Positions 55,801 through 62,294 of a stretch of 64,000 bases of DNA are shown piece by piece. Positions within the stretch are counted from its first letter, which is position 1. The number at the start of each line of letters is the position of its first letter. Both the position numbers and the translations under genes were made by a program. Below the pieces are notes generated by a model. The model was not told the origin of the DNA, searched no databases, and saw nothing but the letters and a program-made list of their open reading frames with translations. This DNA is from Bacteroidota bacterium. Its GTDB lineage: Bacteria; Bacteroidota; Bacteroidia; B-17B0; Aurantibacillaceae. The DNA is taken from positions 154,138-218,137 of the forward strand of contig JAHBTI010000003.1 of assembly GCA_019638705.1 (NCBI GenBank), written 5' to 3'.

Positions 55801-56456
55801 ATCACCGAAAAACCTGCCGTACCCACCGTTACCCAAGCCGAACCGTTAAATTTCATTACAGTTTGAGTAAACATGCCGGAGTAGTATATCACATAAGGCG
55901 TTCCGCTGCCGTCTATGGCTATGCGGGTGTAATCTGCCATGCCCGCCGAAAAGCCTGCTGCGCCTACGTTCACCCAAGCCGTACCGTTAAATTTCATCAC
56001 GGTGGCATAGAAGGAATTTGCGTAATCTCTATATGCCACATAAGGTGTGCCGCTGCCGTCTATGGCTATAGAAGTGAAATTGGCGTAGCCCGCTGAAAAG
56101 CCTGCCGAGCCAACTGTAACCCAAGCCGAGCCATTATATTTCATTACCGTAGCTCCATCGCGCACCACATAAGGTGTACCGCTACCGTCTATAGCTATCT
56201 GGAGGTCAAGGGCTGTTCCACCCGAAAAGCCTGCCGAGCCAACGATTACCCAAGCCGAGCCGTTATATTTCATCACCGTAGCTCCTCCTCCGTTATCTTG
56301 ATACACCACATAAGGCGTTCCGCTGCCGTCAATGGCTATGTCGGTATAAGCGGCATTGGTTGGTGAAACGGCTCCGCCTACTTGCTGCCAACTGCATTGG
56401 GCTTTGGTATTAAAGCAGTATGCTAAGGTTAAAAAAAGAAGAAAAAATTTTTTCAT
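46875..56456 (-). CDS. Giant multi-domain T9SS type-A surface protein (about 3190 aa)
   Basis: The preferred start is the ATG at 56456 (MKKFFLLFLTLAYCFNTKAQ, signal peptide); an ATG at 56489 would add 11 charged residues. Order from the N-terminus: seven or eight blades of about 49 residues (IAIDGSGTPYVAYQD ... SAWVNVGTAGFSAG); a HGWGGTG/QGWGGTG sandwich domain; two LamG/concanavalin-like domains (near residues 610-790 and 980-1170); six NHL-type blades of 56 residues (GIAVDAQGNIYISDNSNHRIRK, about 1255-1580); then about 18 Ig/PKD-like units of 70-90 residues, interrupted by a second HGWGGTG domain near 2060. A T9SS type-A tail (LKVYPNPNTGEFYIE ... AKGIYFVEIKHNNR) ends it. Likely a cell-surface adhesin or matrix protein; ligand unknown. 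The 9.6-kb frame is uninterrupted. Confidence 0.93.
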   Translation of the reverse strand: MKKFFLLFLTLAYCFNTKAQCSWQQVGGAVSPTNAAYTDIAIDGSGTPYVVYQDNGGGATVMKYNGSAWVIVGSAGFSGGTALDLQIAIDGSGTPYVVRDGATVMKYNGSAWVTVGSAGFSAGYANFTSIAIDGSGTPYVAYRDYANSFYATVMKFNGTAWVNVGAAGFSAGMADYTRIAIDGSGTPYVIYYSGMFTQTVMKFNGSAWVTVGTAGFSVMNAEHTSIAIDGSGTPYVAYQDAANSNRATVMKFDGSAWVNVGTAGFSAGQALYTSIAIDGSGTPYVAYQDAANSNRATVMKFNGSAWVNVAASGFSAGQADYTRIALDGSGEPYVVYRDDTQGQATVQKINSSLTSPTISVLGYTTATTVNSVVVPIGYFATPSGTDGWNPATRIPGVMPIFDPLPAGAKILGVTMVYDGVDQGWGGTGAAPSFYLAGQYIGGADVPFTHTVQPGLSFTYTGSIANYNYGGNNTLAFHFAAFGGWQGIIDNAYMIFYYGSSTTVCQGAAVTLSATVSGASTYSWSGGVTNGVAFTPSVSGIYTLTAVASSTCINRISKALAIVNVIPTPTLIAAPQTSSICAGNTVTLTANTVSKNDLAYKFNGVDEYISLGYHTALNPSVFTAEAWVKVNNAATGDHQSIMTSRYGDMGLTYFSGYAMYVTPSGEWSVLYGNGAGSNWHAAITGGTVIPNEWTHMAFSHDGSVGTLYINGAAINSTAVPYTPCTNTAVSMYIGAGGTDPVAMPVYYFGGAIDEVKIWSTARSAAQIKSDMNTCITGTVNGLEAYYSFQDTVIANYWLWVDDWSGNLHQGERVNMDYANHTVPGVQACNNISYLWSSGQTTNYAVVTPSATTTYSLEGTDGVTGCAANKDIAIINVSPTPTLSITGNSLICAGGTTSFTASGANTYLWSNTSGTFATTSSITHTSAVSAAYSVIGTNTLANCTSTANAFVKVGYAPTINITPDAQLICEGQTATMTATPAGYALDFDGINDYVETPPVYSAQVTYELWVKPKAFGGGIFSMLPGGGSGEYGFVLESAGSGQLTFSFGEDGNRTMLNSGGGNVLILNQWNHVAVTYDGSTMRIYLNGVLAASVNNSNVPYVTRNMTIGSIFTWGYFFNGQIDEFRIWNYARTQSDIQNNMNACFNGNENGLLAYYNMNGGISTTLADNSGSAYTGTLNNMSAANWVNGVSSACDITSYVWNTGATTSSVSVTPSVTTNYILTVNTTANCVTTNSTYITVNPVQAANIINTFAGNGTNGFSGDGGAATAAQMSFPTGIAVDAQGNIYISDNSNHRIRKVSTNGIITTIAGTGVAGFSGDGGAATAAQLNRPIGIAVDVAGNIYFADRDNHRIRKINTNGIITTIAGTGTAGFSGDGGAATSAQLNEPWHVAVDVTGDVYIADMNNHRIRKIAVFTGSITTIAGTGTAGFSGDGGAATAAQLNEPHSISLDIAGNIYIADRLNGRIRKITVSTGSITTIASGLSNPSGVTVDIAGNVYIAESFAHRIRKITASTGSVTIIAGTGANGFSGDGGSATAAQAAVPTHITINAIGKLYFTDQNNLRVRTFYPLDIIPTNSAICIGNTATLSASSPITTYTWSTGAFTSSVSVSPTIAATYSITNGCATHSLNLAVNPLPTLSITGSSVLCTGASVTQSVSGANTYTWNSVTIGNTVVLTPTVNTTYSVVGTNTLTSCSNSAVTSITVNALPVLNVAGNNTVCLFSTLSQTATGADTYSWSTGELTNTVNLAPTGNTTYTVTGTNTLTTCQNMAVTSVTVNPVPTVSVNSGTVCLGQAFTLTPSGATSYTYSSGTNTVSPPSNNSYFVNGSNAFGCWGLAPAVANVTVIALPVLSVSGNTTICFLDSLSQSVSGANSYSWVGTGKTAATVTLTPPISGINTFSVIGTSSVTGCSNQTTQAIMVYPLPIITINSNSIACTGTPLILTGGGANSYTWQPGNLVGSTVSYTPATTATYVATGTDSNNCIALITSSIAIPVYPSPQVTITPMGTGSVNLNIGSGQTGVSSWNPWTFNFADPLPAGSYITGVRMTYNGVDHGWGGTGASTSMYVAGQYIGGNVLTHTQQNGLTINYTGSIPNYVYGGNNAFEMYFVGWPGWQAFISNANLVFYYGTSASTVCAQQLITLSASESTGTITLNWSGGQTNNVPFPAPNASQVYTVSGTNSFGCTTSLTESITVKPIPTLAVNSSSMCTGQSYTFNVSGADTYTWSTASNNSSIVVNPLVTTVYTVSGTNSLNCTSSTPANLTVNITPTLSIAGSNTVCEMSYVMQTALGADSYTWSSSDLTNTINVNPLSNTSYSVVGRSSEGCAAQNTAVVTITVHPTPTITVNSGTLCAGNVFTMTPSGAVTYTFSNGSPTVNVGTSNTYSVTGTNSFGCDALNYAIATVTVADGPALSILGSSVVCEGGAITQTVTGAVNYTWSTGATTSVITVSPPTSTMYVVSGVNPITGCLGSLSKEIFISLTPVISVNSGNMCAGSVFTMTPGGAATYTYSSGSNTVSPNVNTSYFVTGTSAEGCVSTTSAIANVIINPLPVIVLNSGTICVGDVFPIVPSGANTYTFSSGTNTVNPSSTTSYSVWGTDLLGCVSVIPGVSTVSVNTPPTITAVNGTMCIGNSYTIVPSGAYSYTYSSGSATVSPTSDTSYSITGASAEGCAASNTAILTVSVMPLPVISVNSGTVCDGDVFTMTPSGALTYTYSTFFNTSTIVPASSTSYSVTGTSSLGCVSSNTAVASVTVMPVPSISVSSGLICANEVFTFTPNGAATYTYSSGSNTVSPNVSSTYTITGTSIDGCAASNTIITNVLVKPLPQIGILSNTAVCIGNSATLSINGMFNNTYVWSIGTSTATPTGSVLVFTPSVTDTYTAVATAANGCTNSATQTVIVNSLPVVTVLGNTVCPNEPFLLQPSGALTYTYSSGIPMVSILSGSSVYTVTGTDMNGCVSLPATATLTASNDITVSVSGNTLVCSGSPANITASGATNYVWSTGEFSASITPKPIANSTYTVIGSRGLCADTAVISVNVNELPTLTVSSTPTIICAKENATLSVTGAASSYTYTWSENNTRAETMLVSPTITTVYMVTATDLNGCENTAAITQSVSKCTDIEEFGVESLELKVYPNPNTGEFYIETEQEVFVSVLNVIGQVIKQEKLQAGKNLIDLNSEAKGIYFVEIKHNNRVKTVKVVKQG
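55450..56400 (-). repeat. 147-bp tandem coding repeats in the giant gene
   Basis: The N-terminal blades repeat with a 147-bp period. Two neighbouring copies are identical over about 53 bp (55570-55622 and 55717-55769), which suggests recent duplication. A second, 168-bp repeat (NHL blades) lies at about 51750-52720. Confidence 0.75.
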
Positions 56457-56575
56457 TTTTGATTTAAACGTTGAGAGAAAAGACTTCATTTTAAATTGAA
56501 TTTCAGAGCGTTAAAAATAGTGAAAAAAGTTTAGAAATGGAGGAGAATTTCATTTTAGGAAAATGTTATGGAATA

Positions 56576-56661
56576 TGCCGTCATTGCGAACGCGAAGAAC
56601 GAAGCGGGAAGCAATCTGTTTTTGTTAGGGATTGCTTCGTCGTACCTCCTCGCAATGCCGG
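56576..56661. repeat. GTCATTGCGA palindromic repeat
   Basis: CCGTCATTGCGA (56578-56589) with CGCAATGCCGG (56651-56661), and inside AGCAATC (56610-56616) with GATTGCT (56630-56636). It is a nested hairpin of a kind common in many bacterial genomes. It lies between the giant gene start and tsaD and carries no gene. Confidence 0.7.
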
Positions 56662-56665
56662 AAAA

Positions 56666-57724
56666 TTAAATCCCCATTCTTGCCAAAGGCGTTACACCCA
56701 AATCCGAAACATCGTTTTTTAAAAATTTGTAATAGCCAGCAATGCCAATCATGGCGGCGTTGTCGGTGCAATACTCAAATTTTGGAATGAAAGTTTTAAT
56801 ACCCAATTCTGTTTCCAAATTTTTTATTTGGGCGCGCAATTCGCTGTTGGCAGAAACACCGCCTGCAATGGCTAATTGCTTAATGCCTGTTTCTTTTAGC
56901 ACTGCACGCACATTTTTTAAAAGTGTTTCAATTAAATGGTGCTGATACGAAGCGCAAATGTCTTCCAGATTTTCTTTTATAAAATTTTCGTTTTTCTGCA
57001 CGTTGTTTTGAATAAAATACAAAAACGATGTTTTTATGCCGCTGAAACTGTAATCAAAGCCTGCAACTTTTGGCGTGGCAAATTGAAATTTATGTTTGTT
57101 TCCTTTTGCGGCAAGCCGGTCTATCAAAGGTCCGCCGGGGTAAGGCAGTCCCATAATTTTTGCGGCTTTGTCAAAGGCTTCGCCAACGGCATCGTCAATG
57201 GTTTCGCCTAAGAGTTCAAAATCCAAATGGCTTGAAACTTTTATTAATTGAGTGTGTCCGCCGCTTACGGTTAGGCAGATGAAAAGCCCCCCAGAGGGGG
57301 GATTTGTGTCGCGCAGTTCCTCCCCTTCGGGGAGGTTAGGTGGGGCTTGGGCTATAAAATGCGCCAACACATGAGCTTGTATGTGATTTACTTCAATCAA
57401 AGGAATGTTTAATGCTAACGACAAAGATTTTGCAAACGATAAACCAACGAGCAAACTCCCCATTAAACCCGGCCCTCGTGTTACCGCAATAGCATTGATT
57501 TGCGATAAATTTACATTTGCTTTTTTTAATGCGGCATCAACCACGGGAACAATATTTTTTTGGTGGTCGCGGCTTGCCAGCTCAGGCACTACACCGCCGT
57601 ACTGCTCATGCACTTTTTGCCCCGCCGTAATGTTTGATAAAACAACATTACCACGCAACACCGCGCACGATGTATCATCGCAGCTGCTTTCAATTGCTAA
57701 TATGTAAGTGTTTAAATTTTGCAT
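56666..57724 (-). CDS. tsaD: tRNA N6-adenosine threonylcarbamoyltransferase TsaD
   Basis: It transfers the threonylcarbamoyl group to A37 of tRNAs that read ANN codons. The ASKHA fold shows IESSCDDTSCAV at the start, metal-binding H114 and H118 in NHIQAHVLAHF, LTVSGGHTQL, FSGIKTSF and GGVSANSELR. The protein is 352 residues, slightly long, because about 21 residues (126-146, APPNLPEGEELRDTNPPSGG) are inserted between the HxxxH helix and the LTVSGGHT strand. The inserted bases are a G/C-rich palindromic repeat. All catalytic motifs outside the insertion are intact, and the gene is essential in most bacteria, so it is expected to work. Divergent from tamB, 60 bp. Confidence 0.95.
   Translation of the reverse strand: MQNLNTYILAIESSCDDTSCAVLRGNVVLSNITAGQKVHEQYGGVVPELASRDHQKNIVPVVDAALKKANVNLSQINAIAVTRGPGLMGSLLVGLSFAKSLSLALNIPLIEVNHIQAHVLAHFIAQAPPNLPEGEELRDTNPPSGGLFICLTVSGGHTQLIKVSSHLDFELLGETIDDAVGEAFDKAAKIMGLPYPGGPLIDRLAAKGNKHKFQFATPKVAGFDYSFSGIKTSFLYFIQNNVQKNENFIKENLEDICASYQHHLIETLLKNVRAVLKETGIKQLAIAGGVSANSELRAQIKNLETELGIKTFIPKFEYCTDNAAMIGIAGYYKFLKNDVSDLGVTPLARMGI
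57287..57349. repeat. G/C-rich palindromic repeat inserted in tsaD
   Basis: AGCCCCCCAGAGGGGGG and TCCCCTTCGGGGAGG are two hairpins joined by a TTTGTGTCGCGCAGT spacer, then TTAGGTGGGGCTTGGG. This kind of C-stretch hairpin is otherwise an intergenic repeat. The length is a multiple of three, so tsaD stays in frame. Confidence 0.7.
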
Positions 57725-57784
57725 TTTTAAACGAAGCGACTTTTGATATTTAATTTACCTTTAAACGTTTTCTTAAACTTTTAA

Positions 57785-60700
57785 ATGCTTCGCAAAATTA
57801 CAAGAATATTCCTCAAAACGCTGGGCGCGCTGCTGCTCATTTTGTTTCTGTCGGGAGTTGCTTTGTATTTCGGTGTGCAATCTTACACGTTTCAAACATG
57901 GCTTGGACACAAAGCAAGCGCGTGGCTGAGCAAAGAACTGAAAAGCGAGGTGAGCATTAAAAAAATTAATCTGGATTTTTTCTCAAAAGCCGCTTTGGAA
58001 AATGTGCTTGTTTTAGACAAACACCAAGACACGCTTTTGTACGCCAATTTGTTGGTGAACATCAAACATTTTGATTACAAACATCAATCGTTTACGCTTG
58101 AAAAAATTACTTTGAAAAATGCCGTTTCAAAAATTGTGAAATACAAAGGCGAAAAAGAGTTTAATTACGGTTTTATTGAAGATTATTTTGCTTCGGACAA
58201 AAAAGATACCGCACTCACATCTTCTCAAGGCTGGGACATAAAATTTGGTGATGTGGTTTTAGAGAACGTTGCGTTTACTTACCGTTACGAAAAATACGAC
58301 CAAACAGTCAGCCAAAACATGAATTATGATAACATTGTAGTCAATCAAATTTTCGGAACAATCAGTAAATTCAGGTTAGAGGGCGATACTATTTTAGCCG
58401 ATATAAAAAATTTACGCGCTAAAGAACAATGTGGCATTGAATTGAAAAATTTGACAACGAATGTAACACTCAGCCAAAAACAATTGCTTTGCGAAAATAT
58501 GCGTTTAACAACGCCTTACTCGTTTGTGCGCGGCACATTAAATTTTTTGTACCACGAGTGGGAAGATTATTACGATTTTATTGACAAAGTAAATATTAAT
58601 TCTACGCTGCAAGACAGCACCAACGTGAGTTTTCGCGACATTGCTTTTTTTGCCGAAGAATTAAACGGATTGCAGGAAACGGTTTTGCTTACAGGAAAAG
58701 TAAAGGGGTTGATTAAAGATATGAGTTTGCAAAACGTTAAACTGACTTACGGTGCGCACACGCATTTTTCAGGAAACATGAACCTGCGCGGACTTCCCGA
58801 TGTTGAAAAATTGTATTTATACTTTGATGCAAAAAAACTTTCTACAAATTATTCCGATGTCATCCGTATTCCCGATTATCCTTTTTACGAAAACAAAAAA
58901 TTGAAATTGCCTTTAGAAATTGAGCGTTTGGGCGTTGTTTCATACAGCGGCAAGTTTGACGGTTTGGTAACAGATTTTTCCATTGACGGAATTTTTAACA
59001 CGCAGCTTGGTTCTGCCGGTGCAAAAGTAAGCGTAAAAACAGGCGAAAAAGCGCAACACTTTTCTTACAAAGGAAACATTGAAACGCAAAGTTTTAACCT
59101 TGGCACATTGCTTGGGCAGCGCGATTTTAACGCCCTTAGCATGAACTGCGAAATTAACGGCAAAGGCGCAAGCCTTGAAACCGCAGAAGCCAATTTAAAA
59201 GGCGAAATTTCAAACATCAACATTCATCATTACAATTACAAAAACATTGCCATTAACGGTGCGGTAAAAAACAAATTGTTTACAGGCTCTTTAAACAGCA
59301 AAGACCCCAATGCCGATTTTGATTTTAACGGCACGGTAGATTTTTATAACAAAATTCCCGATATGCACTTTATCTGCATCATTCGCAGCTTAAAGCCGAA
59401 AGAACTGCATTTTACAAACAGCGGTGCAGACAGCGGCGTTGTTTCATCAAAAGTGTTTATTAACGTTACAGGCGACAACATAGATAATTTGAGCGGTTTT
59501 GCGGTGCTTGACAGCACGGTGTATAAAACCAAAACACAAACCTATTCGCTCAAAGATTTTAATATAAAATTAGAACAAAGCACAGCCGACAAAAACATTA
59601 CCCTGAAATCTGCGTACCTCAATGCTTCCATGAAAGGAAAATTTTTGCTGAGTAATTTACAACCTGCCATTCAAAGTTTTTTGTTTACCTATTACCCTAC
59701 TTTTTTTAAGAAACGTTTTTCGGAAACATACACCGATGAGTTTAACTTTAACGTAAAGATAAAACGCTTTGATGCCATTCACGATTTGTTTTTAACCGAT
59801 GTGATGTTAAGCCCAAACACAGAACTGACAGGCGGTTTCAATGCACGCGAACAAAAACTGTATGCACAGGCAAATTCAGATAAACTGTCTTACAAAAATT
59901 TTACCGTTCATCAATTCATGTTGTTTGTAGATGAACAAGACAGCATTGTAAAAGCCGAAGTGTTTGGCAATGCCCTCAATTTTTCTGACAGCTTGGCGTT
60001 GGATAATTTTAATTTCAAATTAAACTCTATTGATGAAAGTTTAAATTATGGATTTAACTGGGATAATTACATCAGTCCGCGCAACAAAGGAAAAATTCAG
60101 GGCGGATTGTTTTTTGAACACGCCGACCTCACCATTTCCTGCGACACGCTGAATGTGTTGGCACACGACAGTTTATGGACATTAATCAAGCCAAGTTCTG
60201 TGGTGATAAAAAAAGACAGGAGTTTAACCGTAAATACATTTTCGCTGCATTGCAACCGTCAAACGATTGATGTTGCAGGAACGCTGTCAGACAAAGCAGG
60301 CGACAACTTGGTGATAAACACGCACAACCTTATTTTGCAGGAATTTAATCCCTTGTTGAAAGATTACGATTTGAGTTTGGAGGGTTTAATGAACAGCGAA
60401 CTTACGCTTTCCAACACCGATAAAAATTTTGTGTTTGACGGTGATTTGAATGTTTCAAAATTGCGTTTAAACGATAACACCATTGGTTTTTTATTTGCCA
60501 AAACAACATACAACAATGTGGAAAAAACCGTAGAAATGAACGGTTACACATCGCTTGGCTTGCAGGACGGGGAGGGTAATCAGATTAAAAATATTTCGTT
60601 TAACGGAAATTATTTTACACAAAAAGAAGAAGAAAGCATTGATGTTGATTTTAAAGCCGAACCCGCCAATTTAAAATTGCTTAATCCGTTTTTAAAAGAT

Positions 60701-62251
60701 ATTCTCACCATTAACCATGCTTTTGTAAACGGCAGCGGAAAAATTCACGGCACGCCAAAGGAAATTAAGTTAGACGGTGCGTTCCGTTTGTTTAACAGCG
60801 AAGTAAAAGTAGATTACACAAACGTTACATACAATGTTGTGGGCGATGTTGAAGTGATGCCCGACCAAATCCGTTTCAGCGATTTATTGGTAAAAGAAAA
60901 AGGCTCAAAAGCTGCAACAACAGGCACAGTAAACGGAAACATCTTTCACAGTAATTTTGACCGCATACGCATTGACTACGACGTGAATTTTAAAAATATG
61001 CTCACGCTGAACACCACCGTAAAAGAAAACAATTTGTATTACGGAAAAGTTTACGCCACAGGCAATATGGGCATTTACGGCTTTGTAAACAATTTGCACA
61101 TGGAAATTAATGCCACCACAAACAAAAATTCAAAATTTGTGTTGCCGCTCGACGGACCTGCCGAAATAGACAGCGATAACGGCTTTATTCACTTTGTAAA
61201 AAAAGACAAGGAAAGTGTTGCCGAAGAAAAAGAAGAAAAAGCGTTGAGCGGTTTTGATTTGAAAATGCGCGTAAATGCCACACCTGATGCCACCACGCAA
61301 ATTGTTATGGACGGCAAAACAGGCGATATGCTTACCGTGCAGGGGGTGGGAAATTTGGATTTGCGTATTAATACACTCGGGAAATTTGAAATGTTCGGCG
61401 ATTATTTTATTACCAACGGCGATTACATATTTACTTTGGAAAATGTGATGCGTAAAAAGTTTGAAATTGACGGCGGCAGCAGTATTTCGTGGAGCGGCGA
61501 CCCTGTGAATGCAGAAATTAATGTGGCTACAAGTTACAGGCAGCGTGTATCCATTGCGCCCCTGCTCAACGATACCGTAAGTAAAACCCGCACACCTGTG
61601 GATTGTAAACTGTTGATTAGCGACAAATTGTTTTCGCCCGAAATGAAATTCGCCATTGATTTTCCCAATATTGAAGCGACTGCCAAATCGCGTATTGATA
61701 ATATTTTGAGCGATGATGTGGAGATGAACAGGCAGGTGTTTTCGCTGTTGCTGTTCCGTATGTTTGTTACGCCGCAAATTTATAATTCGGCAGGCGGCGG
61801 AGTGGCTACAAGTGCCGGAAATGCCGCCACAAGCACAGGAAGCGAATTGTTGAGCAACCGTTTGAGCGAATTTATGAATACCTATTTCGGCAATTTAATG
61901 GGGCTTAAAAATTTGCAAATGGGCGTAAATTACCGCGCCGCCACGCAAACAAACAATCAGGCTGTGGATTTAACGCTGAGCCAGCAATTTTTTGACAACA
62001 AATTAAGTGTGGACGGAAATTTTGGCATGAACAACACCGCAAGCAACGGAAGCAGTAACCTGATTGGTGATGTGGTGATTGAATATAAACTATCTGACGA
62101 CGGACGTTACCGTTTGAAAGCCTTTAACCGAAGTAACGACAATACGCAAATAATTAACATGGGCGGACCAAACACGCAAGGCGTTGGTTTCTTTTACCGC
62201 AGAGAGTTTGATACTCTGTTTAAGAAGAAAAAGAAGAAAGAGGGGGAGTAG
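57785..62251 (+). CDS. tamB: Translocation and assembly module TamB-like protein
   Basis: 1488 residues. An N-terminal membrane anchor (ITRIFLKTLGALLLILFLSG) is followed by a very long periplasmic beta-rich region of AsmA-like/TamB repeats, and the C-terminal DUF490 domain (about 1080-1488) with LPLDGPAEIDSDNGFIHFV, GNLDLRINTLGKFEMFGDYFITNGDYIF and GVGFFYRREFDTLF. TamB-like proteins span the periplasm as a groove that carries lipids or helps assemble outer-membrane proteins. Divergent tsaD is a frequent Bacteroidota arrangement. No tamA is adjacent. The tail is a Lys/Glu cluster. Confidence 0.9.
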   Translation: MLRKITRIFLKTLGALLLILFLSGVALYFGVQSYTFQTWLGHKASAWLSKELKSEVSIKKINLDFFSKAALENVLVLDKHQDTLLYANLLVNIKHFDYKHQSFTLEKITLKNAVSKIVKYKGEKEFNYGFIEDYFASDKKDTALTSSQGWDIKFGDVVLENVAFTYRYEKYDQTVSQNMNYDNIVVNQIFGTISKFRLEGDTILADIKNLRAKEQCGIELKNLTTNVTLSQKQLLCENMRLTTPYSFVRGTLNFLYHEWEDYYDFIDKVNINSTLQDSTNVSFRDIAFFAEELNGLQETVLLTGKVKGLIKDMSLQNVKLTYGAHTHFSGNMNLRGLPDVEKLYLYFDAKKLSTNYSDVIRIPDYPFYENKKLKLPLEIERLGVVSYSGKFDGLVTDFSIDGIFNTQLGSAGAKVSVKTGEKAQHFSYKGNIETQSFNLGTLLGQRDFNALSMNCEINGKGASLETAEANLKGEISNINIHHYNYKNIAINGAVKNKLFTGSLNSKDPNADFDFNGTVDFYNKIPDMHFICIIRSLKPKELHFTNSGADSGVVSSKVFINVTGDNIDNLSGFAVLDSTVYKTKTQTYSLKDFNIKLEQSTADKNITLKSAYLNASMKGKFLLSNLQPAIQSFLFTYYPTFFKKRFSETYTDEFNFNVKIKRFDAIHDLFLTDVMLSPNTELTGGFNAREQKLYAQANSDKLSYKNFTVHQFMLFVDEQDSIVKAEVFGNALNFSDSLALDNFNFKLNSIDESLNYGFNWDNYISPRNKGKIQGGLFFEHADLTISCDTLNVLAHDSLWTLIKPSSVVIKKDRSLTVNTFSLHCNRQTIDVAGTLSDKAGDNLVINTHNLILQEFNPLLKDYDLSLEGLMNSELTLSNTDKNFVFDGDLNVSKLRLNDNTIGFLFAKTTYNNVEKTVEMNGYTSLGLQDGEGNQIKNISFNGNYFTQKEEESIDVDFKAEPANLKLLNPFLKDILTINHAFVNGSGKIHGTPKEIKLDGAFRLFNSEVKVDYTNVTYNVVGDVEVMPDQIRFSDLLVKEKGSKAATTGTVNGNIFHSNFDRIRIDYDVNFKNMLTLNTTVKENNLYYGKVYATGNMGIYGFVNNLHMEINATTNKNSKFVLPLDGPAEIDSDNGFIHFVKKDKESVAEEKEEKALSGFDLKMRVNATPDATTQIVMDGKTGDMLTVQGVGNLDLRINTLGKFEMFGDYFITNGDYIFTLENVMRKKFEIDGGSSISWSGDPVNAEINVATSYRQRVSIAPLLNDTVSKTRTPVDCKLLISDKLFSPEMKFAIDFPNIEATAKSRIDNILSDDVEMNRQVFSLLLFRMFVTPQIYNSAGGGVATSAGNAATSTGSELLSNRLSEFMNTYFGNLMGLKNLQMGVNYRAATQTNNQAVDLTLSQQFFDNKLSVDGNFGMNNTASNGSSNLIGDVVIEYKLSDDGRYRLKAFNRSNDNTQIINMGGPNTQGVGFFYRREFDTLFKKKKKKEGE

Positions 62252-62294
62252 TTTAAGTTTAGAAAGGTACAACGTTGGAAAGTTCTATGAACTA

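Noticed and set aside
61130..61777. 215-codon minus-strand frame
   Set aside because: Lies inside the well-supported tamB gene on the opposite strand and has the composition of a shadow frame (His/Gln/Arg-rich, no domain).
62262..62294. AGTTC-TAT-GAACT hairpin between tamB and the last gene
   Set aside because: Only 5 bp stem, no T run; too weak for a terminator.
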